This document shows, one piece after another, positions 26,588 to 36,430 of a DNA stretch of 64,000 nt. Where the stretch lies: contig BQWY01000001.1 of the NCBI GenBank assembly GCA_036984305.1, positions 3,493,501-3,557,500 on the forward strand, given 5' to 3'. The notes beneath the pieces were generated by a model. That model was not told the DNA's origin and searched no databases. It saw only the letters and a program-made list of their open reading frames with translations. The translations under genes were made by a program, and so were the position numbers. Numbering within the stretch: position 1 is the stretch's first letter; each line of letters starts with the position of its first letter. This DNA comes from Nitrospira sp. Its GTDB lineage: Bacteria; Nitrospirota; Nitrospiria; Nitrospirales; Nitrospiraceae.

Positions 26588-28030
26588 ATGTCACCGCAGC
26601 GGCTTATCCCAGGTCTTCAATCGAAAGTCCGGTCGTTCGTGGATCGTCCGAGCGGGCTTGACAAGCTCGTGGTGGACGACCTGGTTGTTTCACAGAAACT
26701 CCAATCGTGGGAAGCCGTTCAGATTCCCGATCGACTCCGTTTCTCCTCGCGGGTCGCGCTCGCTATTTTATTGGCATTTCTCGCCATCATCGCCTTCGTT
26801 CCTTGGACACAAACCATCACGGTGACTGGGCAATTGTCCGCATATTCGCCCTACGAACGGCCCCAATGGATCGAGTCGCAGATCACGGGGCGTATCAACC
26901 GCTGGCATATCCTTGAAGGGGTCCGCGTGAAGCAGGGCGACTTGATTGTCGAACTCGACGACTGGGATCCCAACTACATGGCCCCGGACCTCTTGGCCCG
27001 GCTCCAGGAGCGGAAGGTCGCACTGGATCAGACACGCAAGGCCGCCATGGAGCGGGCGGAGCAGTTGGAAAAGCGAATCAAAGAAATGCAGAATCTCGTG
27101 AAGGCCGCCGTGCCGTCCGCCGCGGCACGTGTCGTCGAGGCTGAAAATAAGGTCCGTGAGGCGCGGCAAAAGGTCGAGGCCATGAAAATTGCCGTGGCGA
27201 CGGCCGAACTGAATGTGGATCGACACAGACAGCTTGCCGAACAGGGACTCGTGTCGCAGCGTGAACTGGAACTGGCCATTCAAGGCGCCATCGGGTCAAA
27301 GGCCGATCTGCAGGGGGCGCAGGCGGCGCTCAAGGCGGCCGAGCAGGGCATGATGGCGCTGAGCTATGGACGGGAGCAGATCAACGCCGAGGTATTGCAG
27401 CGGCTCATGGAGGCCGAAGCTTCCCGCGATGCCGCGATCGGAGATGCCGCCAAGGCGACCAACGAGTTGGCCGACATCGAACTTCGATTGTCGAATGCCA
27501 CGCAAAGGCGCATGGCCGGACGAGTGTACTCGCCTATCGACGGAACCGTGGTGAGAATGGTACAAGTCGGACCCGGCGAGACCGTGCGGCAGGGCGACAA
27601 GCTGGTCCGGATCTCTCCCAACAGCGTCGACAAGGCCATCGAGATGACTGCGGATGGCCTCGATGCTCCCCTGCTCAACGTCGGACGTAAGGTGCGGTTG
27701 CTTTTCTACGGCATTCCGGCTATTCCCATCCCCGCCTGGCCGGAAATCATGGCTGGCACCTACGGCGGCGTGATCAAGGTCATCGATCAAGTCGATGACG
27801 GGAAGGGCAATTTTCGGTTCTGGGTGGTTCCCGATCCGGATGACCGCCCTTGGCCGGACCAGGCCCATGTCCGCCAGGGCACAAAAACGATGGGATGGGT
27901 CATTCTGAACCGCGTGCCGCTCTGGTACGAGATGTGGCGCCGCTTTAACCTGTTCCCGCCGGATTTCCAGGAACGACCTCCTAGCCTGATTGATACGCTC
28001 CTCCCGCGAGCCGGTACCAGCGCAAAGTGA
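26588..28030 (+). CDS. HlyD-family membrane fusion (periplasmic adaptor) protein
   Basis: 480 aa. A cytoplasmic N-terminus of about 55 residues and one membrane helix (about 57-77) are followed by a lipoyl half-motif (GRINRWHILEGVRVKQGDLIVELDD), a long coiled-coil hairpin (about 130-300, rich in Ala, Glu, Gln and Lys) and the second lipoyl half (GRVYSPIDGTVVRMVQVGPGETVRQGDKLVRI-like). A beta-barrel end closes the protein. This is the adaptor that links an inner-membrane exporter to a TolC-like channel. It opens a four-gene operon with both partners. Confidence 0.9.
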   Translation: MSPQRLIPGLQSKVRSFVDRPSGLDKLVVDDLVVSQKLQSWEAVQIPDRLRFSSRVALAILLAFLAIIAFVPWTQTITVTGQLSAYSPYERPQWIESQITGRINRWHILEGVRVKQGDLIVELDDWDPNYMAPDLLARLQERKVALDQTRKAAMERAEQLEKRIKEMQNLVKAAVPSAAARVVEAENKVREARQKVEAMKIAVATAELNVDRHRQLAEQGLVSQRELELAIQGAIGSKADLQGAQAALKAAEQGMMALSYGREQINAEVLQRLMEAEASRDAAIGDAAKATNELADIELRLSNATQRRMAGRVYSPIDGTVVRMVQVGPGETVRQGDKLVRISPNSVDKAIEMTADGLDAPLLNVGRKVRLLFYGIPAIPIPAWPEIMAGTYGGVIKVIDQVDDGKGNFRFWVVPDPDDRPWPDQAHVRQGTKTMGWVILNRVPLWYEMWRRFNLFPPDFQERPPSLIDTLLPRAGTSAK

Positions 28031-28154
28031 TGGCGGCGCCGACCCGATTGGCTTCAAGCGCTTGCGGAAACAGCAGGCGGCCGACTTGTCACGCTTCCTA
28101 TCACTTACGTCTGACGATCTCATCGCTCACAATAGGACTCGAAAGGAGTGCCCC

Positions 28155-29639
28155 ATGCGCGTGACTACTGCCCTGTTCGCCACGATGACGCTGACGCTTT
28201 CGGTCGTCCTTGCCGCGCCGACAGTCCACGCGCAAGCCCCTCCAACCAAGCCGCTCCCTGAGATTCCCCTATCGCTCGATGAAGTGCTCGCCTGGGTGGA
28301 TCGCGCTCACCCGCTGTTGAAAAGTGCCGGGACGGACAAGATCGTGGCGCGCGGGAGACTGCTGAAGGCGCTCTCGTCGTTCGAGCCGGCGCTGGTCAAC
28401 GATACGGAGCTGGAGCGATTTATCTCGAGCTCGAACCCGCAAAAGGGCACGCAAACTGGGGGCTTCAACGACACCTTCATCGATTTCCGGCATCCTTCCG
28501 GCATCAAGGCCATCGCGGGGTATCGCCATTCCATCGGAGACGCCGTGATTCCTGATCTTCGATTGGGAGGTAACAATCAGCAGTTGCTGGTGGGCGCCTC
28601 AATTCCCTTGTTGCGGGGGTTGCTCATTAATCCCGAATCCGCAGAGCTCCAACGCTCGGAATTCGCCGATCCCCGTGCCGACATTAAAGTGGCGGAAACC
28701 CGCCAAGGACTCTTTCTGGCCGCGGCGACGCAACTTTGGGACTGGGTCTCGGCCGCAAAGTTCGTGGACGTGGCCACGCGTGCGCAGGCGGTGGCCGAAG
28801 ACCGGATGAAGCAAATTGAACAGCGTGCCAAGGCCGGGGCCGTCGCCCCACTCGACGTCGTCGAAGCCAACCAAGAAGTGCAGCGACGCAAAGAATCGGC
28901 CATCACGGCGCAACGCCTGTTGGAACAGGAACAGTTCAAGATGTCGCTCTTCCTCTGGGAGCGGGATGAACCGGTTCGCCCTTCTCCCGCCCGCGTGCCA
29001 GATTTTCCCGCCTTGCAAGCGTCGCCAGCCCCCGAGGACGTCCATACTCATAAGTTACGGGCAAGGACGGACCGACCCGAAATACGCGAGATCGATATCG
29101 AGGCAAAGATCAACAATATCGATCTTCAGTTGGCCAAGAACAATCTCCTCCCGAGCTTGGACGCGGACGCGACCCCGGCCCGCAGTCCCGAAAAGTTTGT
29201 CCTAGGACTCGGATACAAGTTCGGCCTCGAGCTGCGCGTGCCCCTGATGCAGCGTCGAGGACGAGGCGAGATGTTGGAAGCCCAGGGAAAGGCAGACCGC
29301 CTTGTCCTCACCCAGAAATATCGTGAGCAACAGGTCGTGGTGGACGTCGACAACGCACTATCTGCCATCGAGCGCGCCAAGGAACGCATCGCGGCCGCGG
29401 CAGACTCGCTCCGCCTCGCTCATACTCTTGAAGAGGGCGAGCGATTTCGATTCAGTTTGGGAGCGACCAGCGTTCTCTTCGTCAACCTGCGAGAGCGCAA
29501 CGCGGTCGATTCCGAGGTTCAGTTGATTCGAGCCAAGGCTGACTATCAGAAAGCCCTGGCGAACTATCAGTGGGCAATTGGAGCCTGGGCGAAGAGCGTC
29601 GGGATGGCGGTCCCGGTCAACTACGCGCCGATTCGATGA
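28155..29639 (+). CDS. TolC-family outer membrane efflux protein
   Basis: 494 aa beginning with a signal peptide (MRVTTALFATMTLTLSVVLAA...). GAAAGGAGTG lies at correct distance before the ATG, which is why this start is chosen over a frame opening at 27990. Two long helical stretches rich in Ala, Glu and Arg correspond to the paired TolC repeats; strands such as LGLGYKFGLELRVPLMQR would be in the barrel. It forms the outer-membrane channel for the adaptor encoded just upstream. Confidence 0.88.
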   Translation: MRVTTALFATMTLTLSVVLAAPTVHAQAPPTKPLPEIPLSLDEVLAWVDRAHPLLKSAGTDKIVARGRLLKALSSFEPALVNDTELERFISSSNPQKGTQTGGFNDTFIDFRHPSGIKAIAGYRHSIGDAVIPDLRLGGNNQQLLVGASIPLLRGLLINPESAELQRSEFADPRADIKVAETRQGLFLAAATQLWDWVSAAKFVDVATRAQAVAEDRMKQIEQRAKAGAVAPLDVVEANQEVQRRKESAITAQRLLEQEQFKMSLFLWERDEPVRPSPARVPDFPALQASPAPEDVHTHKLRARTDRPEIREIDIEAKINNIDLQLAKNNLLPSLDADATPARSPEKFVLGLGYKFGLELRVPLMQRRGRGEMLEAQGKADRLVLTQKYREQQVVVDVDNALSAIERAKERIAAAADSLRLAHTLEEGERFRFSLGATSVLFVNLRERNAVDSEVQLIRAKADYQKALANYQWAIGAWAKSVGMAVPVNYAPIR

Positions 29640-29787
29640 GCGGCACGGGAAGCCGCCTAGGATGGTAATTTTTCAGCCTGTTTGGTACCGTAGGCCGTAG
29701 AATCCGGTGTATGAACCGCGTGCGGGACGTACATCGCACGTCGCGGCAATCGTCCGAACCCATCTGAGGATCTGGGCATCCAGCTTC

Positions 29788-31467
29788 ATGGAACCGGTAT
29801 CACACGCGGCCCATCACCGTGCCTCCCTCGCGATCCGGGACGTGCTTGCCCGTGTGGGGGTCTTGCTCGGCAGCGAACAGCGGCTCCTCTGGCTTATCGT
29901 ATCTTACGCAGTGGCAATCGGCCTCTTCTCGCTCATCGTCCCGCTGACCGTTCAGGAACTCGTCAACACCTTCGCATTTGCCATTGAGCCCATTACCATC
30001 GTCACGCTGACGGCGATTATCATCGCCGGCCTCCTGTTCGTGGGGGCATTTAAGGCGTTCCAGTTCTACGCCGACGAACTCCTTCAGCGTCGTGTGTTCG
30101 CCCGGGTCGCACTGGGCATGACCGAGCATCTCCCGGACGTCAAGGTCGCTGGATTCAAGCCTCGCTATGCCAACTACTTCGCCGAAGCGGTGTTTATGCA
30201 GCGTGCGCTATCAAACATGCTCATCGAGCTCATCGATGTCTTCATCGGCGGCGCCGTCGGCATGACGCTGCTGGTCTTCTATCACCCCTACTTTCTAGGC
30301 TTTAATCTTGTGTTTGCGACGGGGGGAGCCGTCGTGATCTTTGTCTTGAGCCAGGGAGGGTTACGAGGCACTGTCGAGGTCGCTCATTGGAAGTACGACA
30401 TGATGCATTGGATGCAGGAAATTTCGTACAACCTTCTGCATTTCAAGTCTGCAATCAGCAAGCCGTTTCTGCTCAAGCGTACCGACGCCTTGCTCGGTCA
30501 TTATATGGCCGCACGACGCACGCGGTTCGCGGTCCTCATGCGCCAGTATCTTGGCTCCGTGCTCTGGCAAGCGCTCGGCCAAGGCGGCGTTATCGCCACC
30601 GCCGGCTGGCTGCTTTCGAGCGGCGAGCTCACGCTCGGTCAGCTTGTCGCCGCACAGGTGGTCGTTGGGAACCTCATCAGAAGCTTTGAAGCGCTCGTGA
30701 AGAAAATGTCATCGATTTTTTACTTTTTCACGGCGCTTACGGAATTGGATTTTGTCTTTTCGCTGCCCAAGGCTGATCCACGGCCGGCCTCGGCGATTCC
30801 GCTTCCGGACCCGGCGTTGTACGGCGTTCATCTCTCGTGCACGAACCTCGGTCTCCGCCAGGAGACCGGTGAGCCCTTCTTCTCCAATCTCGATCTGGAG
30901 GTGACGCCTGGGGAGAAAGTTGGCATCTTGACATCTTCACAGGGCACCAAGAAGGCGCTGGCCAGGGTCCTGGCGGGAGTTGAATCGCCGACCACCGGAG
31001 TAGTTCGATATAACGGGGTCGACCTTCGTCATGTCGATATGGACAGTATCAATCTCTGCCGCGGCTTCGTGCTGGATTCCCATATGACGTTGTTCGAAGG
31101 GACTGTCGAGGACAATATTACCCTGGGTCGACCTGACATTCCCTATAGCGATCTACGTTGGGCCTTGCGCTTTGCGGAGCTTGAAGAGGATATCGACGCC
31201 CTGCCGCACGGCATGAAGACATCGGTTCGTTCGCCGGGCGTGGTCTTCTCGACCGCCCGAATCCTGCGCATCCTGTTGGCGCGGGCGATCATCACACGTC
31301 CTCAGCTTCTGATCATCGACGGCCTGCTGCACATTCTCAATCCCACCCATCGCGAGACCATTCTGCGACGGCTGTGTGCGAAAGAGGAACCGTGGGCGGT
31401 CGTCTTTGTGTCCAACGATCCGGCGCTCATTCCCTATGTGGATCGGCAACTTGTCCTGGAAGGATAA
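29788..31467 (+). CDS. ABC-exporter-like protein with degenerate nucleotide-binding domain
   Basis: 559 aa. An exporter-type membrane domain with about six helices (to about residue 330) is followed by an NBD-shaped domain. The NBD's overall path is clear (GEKVGIL, GVVRYNGVDLRHVD, LFEGTVEDNITLG, LARAIITRPQLLIID), but every catalytic motif has decayed. Walker A reads TSSQGTKKAL with only Lys388 kept. The Q-loop Gln is Leu, the LSGGQ signature is FSTAR, the Walker B Glu is Gly512 and the switch His is Asn543. ATP hydrolysis looks impossible by the usual route. The frame is intact and sits in an operon with adaptor and TolC genes. A GTG at 29707 is a weaker alternative start. Confidence 0.85.
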   Translation: MEPVSHAAHHRASLAIRDVLARVGVLLGSEQRLLWLIVSYAVAIGLFSLIVPLTVQELVNTFAFAIEPITIVTLTAIIIAGLLFVGAFKAFQFYADELLQRRVFARVALGMTEHLPDVKVAGFKPRYANYFAEAVFMQRALSNMLIELIDVFIGGAVGMTLLVFYHPYFLGFNLVFATGGAVVIFVLSQGGLRGTVEVAHWKYDMMHWMQEISYNLLHFKSAISKPFLLKRTDALLGHYMAARRTRFAVLMRQYLGSVLWQALGQGGVIATAGWLLSSGELTLGQLVAAQVVVGNLIRSFEALVKKMSSIFYFFTALTELDFVFSLPKADPRPASAIPLPDPALYGVHLSCTNLGLRQETGEPFFSNLDLEVTPGEKVGILTSSQGTKKALARVLAGVESPTTGVVRYNGVDLRHVDMDSINLCRGFVLDSHMTLFEGTVEDNITLGRPDIPYSDLRWALRFAELEEDIDALPHGMKTSVRSPGVVFSTARILRILLARAIITRPQLLIIDGLLHILNPTHRETILRRLCAKEEPWAVVFVSNDPALIPYVDRQLVLEG

Positions 31468-31485
31468 CGGAACGGAACAACACCT

Positions 31486-32229
31486 ATGCGCGCTAAGGGG
31501 AAACTGGAATTCGGATGGTCCCGGATCGTGCTCAGCCTTCTAATCGTCGGGCTGGGGTGGCTCGGGGGGCAGGAACTCAGCGCGATCGATCAGGATCTTC
31601 GCGTGATGTACACCGAGTATACGCTTGGAGCAACCGATCTGGCTCATTTGATGGCGGACACGATTCGCTATCGCAACACAATCGTGCGCGCGCTCGAGGC
31701 AAAGGATCAAAAGGAATTCGAGCGGATCACTGGCTCCCTGCCCGAGCTCAGAGCCAAAATCCAGCATGGGATCGATCGCTATGCGGCGGCAAGCTTGCGG
31801 GTATCACGCAGCGGACGAAGCGAACCCGAGGACCTCCAAGCCGTCCGCTTGAGCCTGGACGATTACTTTCACACAGCCAATCGTACTATTGACCTGTTGG
31901 TCCAAGAGTGGGCGGCGCCCAATCCCGCTCAGGCGACGGCGCTTCGTCGTAAGGCCGAGCACCACGCGGCCGAAAATGCCGGCCCCAAGATGATCCAATT
32001 GAGTATCGCGCTCGATCGACTGCTGGAGACCATTGCCGACGTCGCTAAAGACATGCGGGACGAAGGGACGCGCACGATTCGTCTCACGAGCATGCTGTTG
32101 TTCTTCGGCAGTCTGTTTCTCGCGGCGCTGAACCTGCTCATGGGATTCCGGCGGACCCGACCAGCGGCTGCTCCCTCCTCTGCCGATTGGCCAACTTCCG
32201 TCCGCACGGCCGAGCCGCCGCACGCATGA
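31486..32229 (+). CDS. Membrane 4-helix-bundle sensory protein without output domain
   Basis: 247 aa. Two membrane helices (about 12-30 and 198-218) enclose a roughly 165-residue all-helical periplasmic region like the 4HB_MCP ligand-binding domain of chemoreceptors. After the second helix only about 30 residues remain, with no HAMP, kinase or methyl-accepting part. It follows the ABC gene by 18 nt and is the last gene of the operon, so it may act directly on the exporter. Confidence 0.7.
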   Translation: MRAKGKLEFGWSRIVLSLLIVGLGWLGGQELSAIDQDLRVMYTEYTLGATDLAHLMADTIRYRNTIVRALEAKDQKEFERITGSLPELRAKIQHGIDRYAAASLRVSRSGRSEPEDLQAVRLSLDDYFHTANRTIDLLVQEWAAPNPAQATALRRKAEHHAAENAGPKMIQLSIALDRLLETIADVAKDMRDEGTRTIRLTSMLLFFGSLFLAALNLLMGFRRTRPAAAPSSADWPTSVRTAEPPHA

Positions 32230-32316
32230 ACACGACGGCCCACGGCTGCGGACGACGAGCACGTTCGCAATGCACCCGCGTCGAGTGAACAGGTGCGCGA
32301 GACCCCGTCTTCGACC

Positions 32317-33060
32317 TCAACCTGCCTCCCAGCCGCTCGTGCGACCCACAGCGTGAAGCAGTTTTTCCCGCTCGGCCTGCGAGAGATCTTTCCACGTCCC
32401 CACTGGCAAATCGTCCAGAGTGACGTGCATGATCCGAATGCGTTGGAGCGCAGTGACTCGATAGCCAAGTGCCTCGCACATGCGTCGAATTTGACGGTTA
32501 CGCCCTTCCGTCAATACGATGTGAAAGCACCGCTTCTCCGCAGCCCACACTTTACAGGCTAAAGTCGGACGTCCCAAGACCGTCACACCCGCGGCCATTC
32601 GGTCCAGGAACGCCTGATTGAAGGGTCGATCGACTTGCACACGATATTCCCGTTCGTGCCCGAACTCGGCGCGCAGGATCTCATTGACCAAGTCCCCGTC
32701 GTTGGTGAGAAAAATCAGACCGGAGGAATCCTTGTCCAAACGACCCACCGGAAAAATGCGACTGGGGTGATTGATCGTCGTGATGATGTTTCCCTCGACC
32801 TCTAATTCGGTGGTGGTCGTAATCCCGATCGGCTTGTGATACTTGATGTAAATCCTTTCGTGTCCCCAGGCGACCGACCGTCCGTCAAGCGTCACGCAAT
32901 CGTTCGGGCTGACCACGTCGCCCAGTACGGCGCGCCTACCGTTGATGGTGACACGACCCTCCTCGATCAGACGATCGGCGCCGCGACGCGATGCCAGCCC
33001 ATGTTCGGTAAAGAATTTATTGATTCGAATCGCGCCTGGTTGATTGCGGAAGGTCGTCAT
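32317..33060 (-). CDS. rluF: 23S rRNA pseudouridine synthase, RluF type
   Basis: 247 aa. An S4 RNA-binding domain (INKFFTEHGLASRRGADRLI) is followed by the catalytic domain with VGRLDKDSSGLIFLTNDG, the aspartate motif of the RluB/E/F group. NRQIRRMCEALGYRVTALQRIRIM is close to RluF, which modifies U2604 (E. coli numbering). The start at 33060 gives the family length; an upstream extension to 33381 has no homology. It is last in the polyamine gene row, with a 91-nt gap. Confidence 0.88.
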   Translation of the reverse strand: MTTFRNQPGAIRINKFFTEHGLASRRGADRLIEEGRVTINGRRAVLGDVVSPNDCVTLDGRSVAWGHERIYIKYHKPIGITTTTELEVEGNIITTINHPSRIFPVGRLDKDSSGLIFLTNDGDLVNEILRAEFGHEREYRVQVDRPFNQAFLDRMAAGVTVLGRPTLACKVWAAEKRCFHIVLTEGRNRQIRRMCEALGYRVTALQRIRIMHVTLDDLPVGTWKDLSQAEREKLLHAVGRTSGWEAG

Positions 33061-33151
33061 GGCCGAGCATCGTGGCTGAGAACACGGATCTGATAATTGA
33101 AGACCGCGGTCCGACCAGGCCCACTTGCAGCGCTGAAACAGTAGTAGTTGA

Positions 33152-34084
33152 CTAAGGCCGTCGTCGGTGAGCGTGTACGATCCCGAGCATGCGATAGATG
33201 AGTCGTGCCACAGAGAATTGAGGCGCGACGAAGCCGTCGATCGGAGCGATTTCGCTGACGTCCAATCCCACAATGCCTGGTCCTGCAGCCAAGGCTCGCA
33301 CGAGATTGAGGGTATCATACCATCCCAGTCCGCCCGGCTCCGGTGTACCCAGCGCCGGGACGATGGAGGGATCGAGACCATCGCAGTCGAAGGTCAGGTA
33401 CACCGGACCGGAGCAAGCCTTGACCACCTCCGGGATCCATCGGCCGGCGAGTCCCCCGTAGGGTCCAAGAGGATCCAGTATGGTCGCCGCGAAGAAGGTC
33501 GAAATGCGTGGGGTGCGCCGCATGAGTTCGATCTCCTCCGGGCAAACCGACCGAACTCCCACCTGAACCAACGAAAGCCCATCCTCCACAACGCGTGCCA
33601 TCACGCTGGCATGACTGTACGGATTGCCTTGATAGGCCTGGCGCAGATCTCCGTGCGCGTCAATTTGAACCACGCACATGGCCGGCGTCGCCTGCGCGTA
33701 CGCCCGAATCGCTCCCAAGGCGCCGGTGTGTTCCCCGGTCAGCGTCACGGCAAATTTCCCGGCACCCACACTGGGAGCGACATAGGCCTCGATCGCATCG
33801 ACGGCCGCTCGGTCGGTCCTCCCATCAAGCGCAAGCGGCGCTGCCGTGGCGATCCCGCCCCACGCCTTAAACGATTCATGACCCAACCCTTCGTCGTAGA
33901 GCTCGACCTGGTGCGACGCCGTCACGATGGCGCCCGGCCCATGATCGGAACCCTGTATGTAACTGGAGGTGTGTTCGTAGGGAGCTAATAGCACATGGAC
34001 ACCGGCGCGACTGGGGTCGCACCACGGCTCGTCCAATCCAAGGAAGTTGTCCTGAAGCCCGAGCCAGCCCGGTGGAAGCGTCAT
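33152..34084 (-). CDS. speB: Agmatinase (ureohydrolase family)
   Basis: 310 aa manganese enzyme; hydrolyses agmatine to putrescine and urea. The ligand motifs of the arginase/agmatinase fold are present: GEHTGALGA (His), IDAHGDLR (DAHxD) and LTFDCDGLDPS (DxDxxDP). The gene lies 118 nt after a pyruvoyl arginine decarboxylase, which supplies agmatine, making agmatinase much more likely than arginase or formimidoylglutamase. Confidence 0.9.
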   Translation of the reverse strand: MTLPPGWLGLQDNFLGLDEPWCDPSRAGVHVLLAPYEHTSSYIQGSDHGPGAIVTASHQVELYDEGLGHESFKAWGGIATAAPLALDGRTDRAAVDAIEAYVAPSVGAGKFAVTLTGEHTGALGAIRAYAQATPAMCVVQIDAHGDLRQAYQGNPYSHASVMARVVEDGLSLVQVGVRSVCPEEIELMRRTPRISTFFAATILDPLGPYGGLAGRWIPEVVKACSGPVYLTFDCDGLDPSIVPALGTPEPGGLGWYDTLNLVRALAAGPGIVGLDVSEIAPIDGFVAPQFSVARLIYRMLGIVHAHRRRP

Positions 34085-34202
34085 CCTAGTTGCAGGTCAT
34101 GGTGCCTACCCACGAGAGGGTTGGACCCCGTAAGCCGGCAGCAAACCCTCTTGTACGTAGCCCCCACAGGTACAACACTGTGGGACGGCCTGGGAGGAAA
34201 CC

Positions 34203-34769
34203 CTACCCTCGACGTTTGGGCAAATTTTCTGAGGGAATGAACACTGCGAGCGCGACCACGGTCGTCCATCGTCCGGCCTTACCGATGGCCGACTGGGTAA
34301 TGTTCAACGTGCGAACGATCTTGCCACCCATCTTGAAGACCTGTTCTCGTTCTTTCCACGCCGAATTGGGATCGAATTCCACACCCAGTGTAGTGGCCAA
34401 CATTTGGGCCGCCAAGTCTTCGGTATACTCCCCCGTCTCTTCGTCGGTCTCTCCGTGTGCATGGTGCTCGGAGAGATATCCATAGCTGCGCCTGTCTGTC
34501 GGAATGGCCAGGCCGATTGACGCGGAAATTAAACGATTGCGTTCATTGGTCTCCGAGCGCGCCATGACGCAAAAGGTGATTTCCCCGGGATTGAGCAGCT
34601 TTTCCCCGCGTTTCCTCGGCATGATCTTGCAATTGGGCGGCAGGATCGACGACACGCTCACAAGGTTGCAGTAGGCCACGCCCGCTGAGCGCAAGGCCTG
34701 CTCAAACGACGCGAGCTTCTCGCGGTGGACTCCGACGCCTCGCGTGAGAAACAAGTGTGTGGGAACCAT
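34203..34769 (-). CDS. pdaD: Pyruvoyl-dependent arginine decarboxylase
   Basis: 188 aa; decarboxylates arginine to agmatine. The self-cleavage site [10 protein letters not shown] is clear: the Ser-Ser bond breaks and the second serine becomes the pyruvoyl cofactor. Other family marks are [15 protein letters not shown] and TTLGVEFD. Length is normal. With the agmatinase it forms a complete arginine-to-putrescine route. Confidence 0.93.
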   Translation of the reverse strand: MVPTHLFLTRGVGVHREKLASFEQALRSAGVAYCNLVSVSSILPPNCKIMPRKRGEKLLNPGEITFCVMARSETNERNRLISASIGLAIPTDRRSYGYLSEHHAHGETDEETGEYTEDLAAQMLATTLGVEFDPNSAWKEREQVFKMGGKIVRTLNITQSAIGKAGRWTTVVALAVFIPSENLPKRRG

Positions 34770-34950
34770 ATGCCCCTTTCCACCCTACGGGAAACGCTCC
34801 GCTCGTTAGCGGGAACGCGCTCGCCAATTCGCCCGACGTGTTCACCGAGATCGACTATGCTGCAGCAGCATGCGGGAGGCAGTTGTACCAACTTGCCTAT
34901 CGTTTCGCAACAGGTTCCGGACAAATTTTACCGATTTGTTACGTGATTGG

Positions 34951-36390
34951 TTACGAGCTACCGTCGTCGCGTAGGTTGAGGACCAGAAGCCGGGGTTCTG
35001 TCATCTCCTCCATGGCGTATCGCACCCCTTCGCGGCCGAGTCCAGAATCTTTCACCCCGCCATACGGCATATGATCGGCTCGAAAGGTGGGGATCTCGTT
35101 GGCCAGCACCGCTCCTACCTCCAACTCCCGAAATGCCTGAAAGATTCGGTTCACGTTCCGCGTAAAGATCCCTGCTTGCAACCCATAGGGGGACTGGTTG
35201 ATAGCCTCGAGGGCCTCTTCGAACACCCGATAGGGCGTGATCGCCACCACCGGGCCGAAGACCTCCTCGCACGAGACCTTCATGCTGGGATCCACATCCG
35301 TCAGGACGCTGGCCTGCACCACAGTTCCCTGCCGAGCGCCTCCCAACAATACCCGAGCGCCCTGATCCCGAGCCTCTTGGATCCAAGATTCGATCCGGAC
35401 TGCAGCCGCTTCATTAATCACGGGCCCGATTGCGGTTTCGTCCTTGGTGGGATCTCCGGACTTGAGGGCGCGTACCTTAGAGACAAACATGTCGACGAAT
35501 CGCTCGCGGACGGATTCATGGACGAAAATACGTTGGACGGAGATACAGGTCTGTCCAGCATAGCCATATCCCCCAACGGCGCATCGCTCGGCGACCACCT
35601 CCAGATCGGCGTCTGGCTCCACAATCACGCCGGCGTTGCCGCCCAATTCCAGCAGGACGCGTTTCTTTCCGGCCTTGTTCTTGAGCATCCACCCGACCGG
35701 AGCGCTGCCCGTAAAACTGAGGACTTTGAAACGTGGATCTTCCACGAGCGTCTGCGCCAGTTGGTTGTCGCACGGCAGTACGTTCAACGCCCCCGCGGGC
35801 AGCCCGACCTCGCGAACCACTTCGCCCAACAGCAACGCGGTCAAGGGTGTCTGCGGAGCCGGTTTGATCAAGATCGCATTGCCCGCGGCCAAGGCAGGAG
35901 CCACCTTATGCACGACGAGATTGAGCGGGAAGTTGAATGGCGTAATACCGAGCACCGGCCCCACCGGAACGCGGCGCACCATCCCGAGATAACGCTCCAT
36001 ACCCGGGGTCCAATCAAGTGGGACGACTTCCCCGCCCAGGCGCTTGGCCTCCTCAGCAGCGACGACCAAGGTTTGGATGGCCCGAGCCACTTCCCGGCGG
36101 GCATCGCTAATCGGCTTCCCCGCTTCGGCCACCATCAACGCGGCAAATTCTTCCTGCCGCTCCCGCAGTCCGGAGGCGATTGCCGTGCAGGCACTCGCAC
36201 GAGCATGGCCAGGAAGCCTCGCCATGTGAACGGCCGCCTCGACCGTTGAACGCACGGCCTCTTCCGCGACGATCGCGTCAGCCAGACACACCTCCGCGAC
36301 GATGGCGCCATTGTGTGGATTGCGTACGGTGTCACGACGAGATGTCGTTGGACGTCGGTCTCCGACGATCGGTAGGCGGGGTTCGCTCAC
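34951..36390 (-). CDS. NAD(P)-dependent aldehyde dehydrogenase
   Basis: 479 aa with the ALDH fold. The catalytic cysteine is in GYAGQTCISVQRI and the general base glutamate in LLELGGNAGVIV. GITPFNFPLNLVVHKVAPALAAGN forms the cofactor entry, and the SFTGSAPVG motif is present. Its sequence style is that of lactaldehyde / non-phosphorylating glyceraldehyde-3-phosphate dehydrogenase relatives. In a polyamine gene row it could oxidise aminoaldehydes, but that is only a guess from position. Confidence 0.88.
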   Translation of the reverse strand: MSEPRLPIVGDRRPTTSRRDTVRNPHNGAIVAEVCLADAIVAEEAVRSTVEAAVHMARLPGHARASACTAIASGLRERQEEFAALMVAEAGKPISDARREVARAIQTLVVAAEEAKRLGGEVVPLDWTPGMERYLGMVRRVPVGPVLGITPFNFPLNLVVHKVAPALAAGNAILIKPAPQTPLTALLLGEVVREVGLPAGALNVLPCDNQLAQTLVEDPRFKVLSFTGSAPVGWMLKNKAGKKRVLLELGGNAGVIVEPDADLEVVAERCAVGGYGYAGQTCISVQRIFVHESVRERFVDMFVSKVRALKSGDPTKDETAIGPVINEAAAVRIESWIQEARDQGARVLLGGARQGTVVQASVLTDVDPSMKVSCEEVFGPVVAITPYRVFEEALEAINQSPYGLQAGIFTRNVNRIFQAFRELEVGAVLANEIPTFRADHMPYGGVKDSGLGREGVRYAMEEMTEPRLLVLNLRDDGSS

Positions 36391-36430
36391 GGGATGGCGT
36401 GCCGGCTCGCACTCACGCGTGGTGCCTGGC

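Noticed and set aside
35071-36249. Plus-strand open frame of 392 codons opposite the aldehyde dehydrogenase
   Set aside because: Antisense shadow; His/Arg-rich with no recognisable domain.
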